Positions 60,407 through 64,000 of a stretch of DNA of 64,000 bases are shown here, one piece after another. The stretch spans positions 248,001 to 312,000 of the forward strand of contig NZ_JACORU010000005.1 in assembly GCF_014297445.1 (NCBI RefSeq), written 5' to 3'. How positions within the stretch are numbered: the first letter of the stretch is position 1; the number at the start of each line of letters is the position of its first letter. The notes below the pieces were generated by a model that saw only the letters and a list, made by a program, of their open reading frames with translations, had not been told where the DNA came from and made no database searches. Origin of the DNA: Ramlibacter albus (GTDB lineage: Bacteria > Pseudomonadota > Gammaproteobacteria > Burkholderiales > Burkholderiaceae_C). A program made the position numbers and the translations under genes.

Positions 60407-61062
60407 GGCTGCATCTCACCCGACAACAACACACGCGTCCCGCTCGCGCGCGGCACGTTCGCAAGCAGAGCCTGCGCCACATCCGCAGCCTGGATCGAGC
60501 GATAGTTCTTCGGGATGAAGCCGCGCAGCGCCTTGCTCACCTTCAGTGCGAGCACTTCGCCGCCGCGCACCGGCTGGCCGAGCGACTCGCGGTCGCCGGC
60601 CAGCATGGAGGGGCGTGCGATCACGATGCCTTCATAGCCGAGGCCTGAAAGCGCATCCTCGAGCTCGCCCTTGGTGCGGCTGTAGAAGATCGACGAACGT
60701 GCATCGGCGCCCATCGCGCTGACGAGGCCCAGGCGCTTCGCACCCGCGGCACGCGCGGCTTTCGCGACGGCGAGGTTCGCATCGAAATCCACCGCGCGAA
60801 AAGCCTGCTGGCTGCCGGCCACCTTGATGGTGGTGCCGAGCGCGAGGTAGGCCTCGTCGATGGGTGGGAGTGGAGGGAGTGCCGCGAAATCGACGACGTG
60901 CGACGTCAACTTCGGGTGGGTGAAAGACAAAGGGCGGCGGACCAGTGCATGGACCGCCGCCACAGATTCATCCGCCGTGAGGCGCTGGAGGATTTCGCGG
61001 CCGACGAGGCCCGTGGCCCCGGCGACGGCAACAGAGCGCGCGCGTTTGGTGTCCATGGACAC
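60403..61062 (-). CDS. NAD(P)-binding oxidoreductase, atypical SDR (TIP30-like)
   Basis: A 219-residue Rossmann protein starting V-A-V-A-G-A-T-G-L-V-G-R-E-I, the NAD(P)-binding G-x-x-G-x-x-G loop. Further marks are A-L-V-R-R-P, Y-L-A-L-G-T-T and the Y-S-R-T-K-G-E-L-E segment in place of the classical Y-x-x-x-K. Such atypical SDRs act as flavin reductase-like, epimerase-like or regulatory proteins; no substrate is clear. ATG 61062 or ATG 61056 may be used. Its stop overlaps the transglutaminase-fold gene by 4 bp. Confidence 0.82.
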   Translation of the reverse strand: MSMDTKRARSVAVAGATGLVGREILQRLTADESVAAVHALVRRPLSFTHPKLTSHVVDFAALPPLPPIDEAYLALGTTIKVAGSQQAFRAVDFDANLAVAKAARAAGAKRLGLVSAMGADARSSIFYSRTKGELEDALSGLGYEGIVIARPSMLAGDRESLGQPVRGGEVLALKVSKALRGFIPKNYRSIQAADVAQALLANVPRASGTRVLLSGEMQP

Positions 61063-61083
61063 GCATTGTGCGCGCGCAACTCA

Positions 61084-62763
61084 TCAGCCGTAGCGGCGCT
61101 GGCCCCCGCGGTTGCCGCCGCCGTTGCCGCCGCGGCGCTTGCCGGCGCCCATGCTGTCGACGCTGGTGCGCGTCGGGTCGGGCTGGCCAGTGGCGCTGAC
61201 GGACCGCAGGCCCGTCATGTCGCGCCGGCCCGGCAGGTTGGTGCGAAGGGGGTCCACATTGCGCGGCATGCGGTCGTCGTCGCGGTCTTCGCGCACGTCG
61301 CGCGCCGCCATGTGCTCCGTCTGCCCGTGGCCCTCGTGACGGCGGGGCTGCGGCTGGGCGTGCTGCGGGCGCGCGCGCTGCTTGCCGCCGCGGCCGCCGG
61401 CCGGCGCCGGCTTCGGCGACGAGCCGCCCTCGGCCTTGCGCTGCGGCGCGTGGCGCGGCTTGGGCTGGCCCTCGGCCGCCTTGCGCTCGCGCACGCGCTG
61501 CATCATCTCGCCGCGCGCCGCCTTGGCCGCCGCGTTCATCACTTCGCGCGAAGGCATGCGGCCCGCGCCGCCCCACAGCACCTGCCGGCCCATGGCGATA
61601 GGCTCGGCGCGCTCGGTGGGCTCGGGCTCGAAGCCTTCGACCTTCTTCACGGCGATCTGCTGCTTGGTGAAGCGCTCGATCTCCTGCATGAAGCCTTCCT
61701 CGTCGAGGCAGACGAAGGAGACGGCCTGGCCTTCCTTGCCCGCGCGGCCGGTGCGGCCGATACGGTGGACGTAGTCCTCCGGCACGTTGGGGATCTCGTA
61801 GTTCACCACGTGCGGCAGGTCGTCGATGTCGATGCCGCGGGCGGCGATGTCGGTGGCCACCAGCGCGCGCAGGTCGCCGCTCTTGAAGCCGGCCAGCGCC
61901 TGCGTGCGCGCGGTCTGGCTCTTGTTGCCGTGCAGGGCCATCGCGGTGATGCCTTGCTTGTTCAGGTACTCGGCCACGTTGTTCGCGCCGAACTTGGTGC
62001 GCGTGAACACCAGCACCTGGCTCCAGTCGTGCTCGTTGATCACGTGCGCGAGCAGGGCCTTCTTCTTCTCGCGGCCCACGGGGTGGACCACCTGCGAGAT
62101 GCGCTGCACCGTGGTATTGCGCGGCGTGACCTGGATCGACTCCGGGTTGCGCAGCAGGCGCTGGGCCAGCTCGCGGATCTCGTCGCTGAACGTGGCGGAG
62201 AACAGCAGGCTCTGCTTGGCCTGCGGCAGCAGCGCGAGGATCTTCTTCACGTCGGGCAGGAAGCCCATGTCGAGCATGCGGTCCGCTTCGTCGAGGACCA
62301 GCATCTCCACGGTGGACAGGTCCATGAAGCCCTGCTCGTGCAGGTCGAGCAGGCGGCCCGGCGTCGCCACGAGGATGTCGACACCGGCCTTCATCTTCTG
62401 GATCTGCGGGTTCATGCCCACGCCGCCGAAGATCACGGTCGACGACAGCGGCAGGTACTTGCCGTAGGTGCGGATGGATTCTTCCACCTGCGCGGCGAGC
62501 TCGCGCGTGGGCGTGAGCACGAGGGCGGCGATGCCGTCCACGCCGAACTTGTTGGTGGTGCTGCGGCCGTGCGTCAGCTTGTGCAGCATCGGCAGCGTGA
62601 AGGCCGCCGTCTTGCCGGTGCCGGTTTGCGCGCCCGCCAGAAGGTCCTTGCCTTCGAGTACGGCGGGGATCGCCTGGGCCTGGATGGGGGTGGGCGTTTC
62701 GTAGCCCTCTTCGTGCACCGCCTTGAGGATGGCCGGTGCCAGTTTCAGATCGTCAAAAGTCAT
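61084..62763 (-). CDS. rhlE: DEAD-box ATP-dependent RNA helicase, RhlE type
   Basis: A 559-residue helicase. It starts [10 protein letters not shown] and has the Q motif Y-E-T-P-T-P-I-Q, Walker [21 protein letters not shown], and in the second RecA domain A-R-G-I-D-I and H-R-I-G-R-T-G-R. The C-terminal 170 residues are a basic, Arg/Gly/Gln/Pro-rich tail (ending R-G-G-Q-R-R-Y-G) that binds RNA non-specifically. Such helicases help ribosome assembly and RNA decay, often in the cold. ATG 62763 starts the homology. Confidence 0.94.
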   Translation of the reverse strand: MTFDDLKLAPAILKAVHEEGYETPTPIQAQAIPAVLEGKDLLAGAQTGTGKTAAFTLPMLHKLTHGRSTTNKFGVDGIAALVLTPTRELAAQVEESIRTYGKYLPLSSTVIFGGVGMNPQIQKMKAGVDILVATPGRLLDLHEQGFMDLSTVEMLVLDEADRMLDMGFLPDVKKILALLPQAKQSLLFSATFSDEIRELAQRLLRNPESIQVTPRNTTVQRISQVVHPVGREKKKALLAHVINEHDWSQVLVFTRTKFGANNVAEYLNKQGITAMALHGNKSQTARTQALAGFKSGDLRALVATDIAARGIDIDDLPHVVNYEIPNVPEDYVHRIGRTGRAGKEGQAVSFVCLDEEGFMQEIERFTKQQIAVKKVEGFEPEPTERAEPIAMGRQVLWGGAGRMPSREVMNAAAKAARGEMMQRVRERKAAEGQPKPRHAPQRKAEGGSSPKPAPAGGRGGKQRARPQHAQPQPRRHEGHGQTEHMAARDVREDRDDDRMPRNVDPLRTNLPGRRDMTGLRSVSATGQPDPTRTSVDSMGAGKRRGGNGGGNRGGQRRYG

Positions 62764-62852
62764 TGAGAGATAAAGCGCCTTCCCGGGCGCGGGGACCACG
62801 TGCCAGTTGCCGGTGCATTGCACCGGCGTCCAGTCAAGGCAAGTGGAGTTTG

Positions 62853-62879
62853 CGTAAAACGGGAGCCCGGGGGGCTCCC
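62853..62879 (-). terminator. Rho-independent terminator after the 156-aa gene
   Basis: On the minus strand the stem GGGAGCCC-ccc-GGGCTCCC (8 bp) is followed by GTTTTACG. It lies about 70 bp after the stop at 62949 and about 90 bp before the rhlE start, so it isolates rhlE from the upstream gene. A second inverted word, CCGCGG (62897-62902 and 62914-62919), lies just before it. Confidence 0.7.
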
Positions 62880-62948
62880 CAGCGAGGACCGCTGAGCCGC
62901 GGGCAACTGGGGTCCGCGGAAGCCGCTATTGTCGCATGGATCGCGAAA

Positions 62949-63419
62949 TCAGGCCGGCTGCATCTGCGCCAGCTGCCTGAGCTTGTTCAACCGAAGAGCC
63001 AGCAGCGGCGTCTTCTTGCCGTGTTCGGCGAGGTTCCTGTACAGGAGCGCGACGACGCCGGTGAGGTCCTGCGGGTTCTGCGCCTTCTCGATCGCCAGCT
63101 GTGCCTGGATGCGCGCGACGAACCCCAGGTCCACGGCCATCGAGGTCGCAAGCTCCACCATGGCGCGGAAGCGGCTTGCCTCGTCCAGCGGCACGGGCTC
63201 CTCCTTCACGGGGCGCGCAATGTCTTTCGGCTGCAACAGGCCCTGCTCGCAGAGGTATTCCAGGGCGGGGCGCAGCGTGGCCGCGGGCATCATCTCCACC
63301 AGGTCCTCGTAATAGCGCTCGCCGTCGCAGAGGATCAGCACCTGCCGCTGCGCCGGGGTGAGGGCGAGGCTGCGGGCCTGCACTTCGTGCCGTCCCGCGT
63401 CGGACTTGAGATACATCAT
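62949..63419 (-). CDS. Conserved hypothetical protein, 156 aa
   Basis: Not assigned to a function. The N-terminal half looks like a winged-helix region (L-T-P-A-Q-R-Q-V-L-I-L-C-D-G then Y-Y-E-D-L-V-E-M-M and L-E-Y-L-C-E-Q-G-L-L), a pattern seen in many Burkholderiales proteins that may sense or bind DNA. The C-terminal half is helical and ends in a basic stretch. ATG 63419 has AGGAG 7 bp before it; ATG 63416 is the alternative. It is divergent from the DUF1631 gene, with 102 bp between the starts, and ends at a good terminator. Confidence 0.7.
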   Translation of the reverse strand: MMYLKSDAGRHEVQARSLALTPAQRQVLILCDGERYYEDLVEMMPAATLRPALEYLCEQGLLQPKDIARPVKEEPVPLDEASRFRAMVELATSMAVDLGFVARIQAQLAIEKAQNPQDLTGVVALLYRNLAEHGKKTPLLALRLNKLRQLAQMQPA

Positions 63420-63521
63420 GGCGAGTCTCCTGTGTGTGGTGTACTCAGGATGGTTACTCATACTTACAATGAGTTGACGCGGGCTCCTAGTGGAAACACC
63501 AACCATAATCGCTCAGCACCC

Positions 63522-64000
63522 ATGGCCAAGCTCTTGAAACGTATGGGGGTGGCCGACGACCCCACCGCCTTGCAGCCGTCCCTGAACGATTGCATCGAGG
63601 CGATGCTGGGCCACTGCGACACCCTCATCATCGAGATGCTGGTGGGCCTCACGCACGCATCGACGCCGGGCCATCCGCGCCACGTGCGCGGCTTCCAGCA
63701 GCCGGGCATCAAGGCCGGCATCGACAGCCTCAACCGGCAGGGCGAAGCGGTGCGTGAGGTGTTCAAGGCCGAACTCACGCGGCTCGTCTACGAAGGCGGC
63801 GGCAAGGAAACCGTAGCCACCGAAGCGTTGCGGTTCGAGGACCTGAAGCTCTTCGAGGACGAACAGCTCGACGCGAGCATCGAGGTGGCGCGCGCGCAGC
63901 AGGAAGTGGCCACGGCCGTCGACGACGTGCTGCCCGCGGTCGATGCGCTCGTGAGCACGTTGCTGGGGTGGCGCACCATCCAGCCGGGGCTGAACCCGCT
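63522..64000 (+). CDS. DUF1631-family protein, N-terminal part
   Basis: The first 159 codons of a gene that leaves the window. It begins M-A-K-L-L-K-R-M-G-V. The end of the fragment (E-D-E-Q-L-D-A-S-I-E-V-A-R-A-Q-Q-E-V, then D-V-L-P-A-V-D-A-L-V and W-R-T-I-Q-P-G-L-N-P) fits DUF1631, a family of large proteins (about 700-850 residues) found in Pseudomonas and Burkholderiales; some members bind cyclic-di-GMP through a C-terminal PilZ domain, which cannot be checked here. ATG 63522 is the first in-frame Met. No membrane segment is seen so far. Confidence 0.8.
   Translation, partial: MAKLLKRMGVADDPTALQPSLNDCIEAMLGHCDTLIIEMLVGLTHASTPGHPRHVRGFQQPGIKAGIDSLNRQGEAVREVFKAELTRLVYEGGGKETVATEALRFEDLKLFEDEQLDASIEVARAQQEVATAVDDVLPAVDALVSTLLGWRTIQPGLNP

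Overview
The window reads as chromosomal DNA of a GC-rich betaproteobacterium, most likely Burkholderiales, family Comamonadaceae (Ramlibacter/Variovorax-like). This rests on protein style, gene content (Entner-Doudoroff edd-eda, RND pumps, waaC-waaA, a DUF1631 protein) and very high G+C by eye. No rRNA, tRNA, CRISPR array, prophage or transposase gene was recognised. Coding density is high, genes are often joined by ATGA overlaps, and one non-coding stretch exceeds 300 bases (9870-10242).

Layout. 1-4 kb: the end of a DSD1-like PLP enzyme, a RidA protein, small unknowns, a CheY-like receiver, a DUF3606 protein and murQ. 4.1-9.9 kb: a complete tripartite RND efflux operon. 9.9-10.2 kb: a 365-bp element with 83-bp terminal inverted repeats. 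10.2-18 kb: a signalling and stress-flavoured block (histidine kinase, ClpP paralogue, LuxR response regulator, glgC, VanX-type dipeptidase, and a run of tiny proline/glutamate-rich ORFs). Six genes at 1.7-16 kb share a TCCTAC hexamer 34-58 nt upstream of the start. 18-23 kb: a DMT exporter, alkylation repair (Ada-AlkA fusion plus Ogt) and a phosphohexomutase. 23-25.3 kb: LPS core genes waaC and waaA. 25.2-32.7 kb: a minus-strand operon tetR-adaptor-RND-pcm-rhodanese-tolC behind a 20-bp TetR-type operator.

33.5-38.9 kb: msrA followed by a probable zinc-acquisition cluster (MacB-like ATPase and permease, DUF3299 protein, small membrane protein, ZnuD-like TonB receptor). 39-41.5 kb: an orphan low-GC AbrB-type protein, pdxH, a MobA-like nucleotidyltransferase, sodC and chaC. 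41.5-44 kb: edd-eda behind palindromic operators. 44-47.3 kb: gloA, a thioesterase, a MarR regulator and MFS transporter, and two tandem ribbon-helix-helix proteins.

47.3-59.6 kb is a sugar-acid region. The minus-strand run is IlvD/Edd dehydratase, idonate-type dehydrogenase, AhpD-like protein, class III nucleotide cyclase, dgoK and dgoA. Facing it are a 2-hydroxyacid dehydrogenase, a complete ABC sugar importer and a GntR/FCD regulator. A FadR-type operator (T-N-GT-NNN-AC-N-A) lies in the divergent promoter and a near copy lies before the importer, so one regulator may control both arms. 59.6-64 kb: a transglutaminase-fold protein, an NAD-binding protein, an RhlE-type helicase, an unknown gene with its terminator, and the start of a DUF1631 gene that leaves the window.
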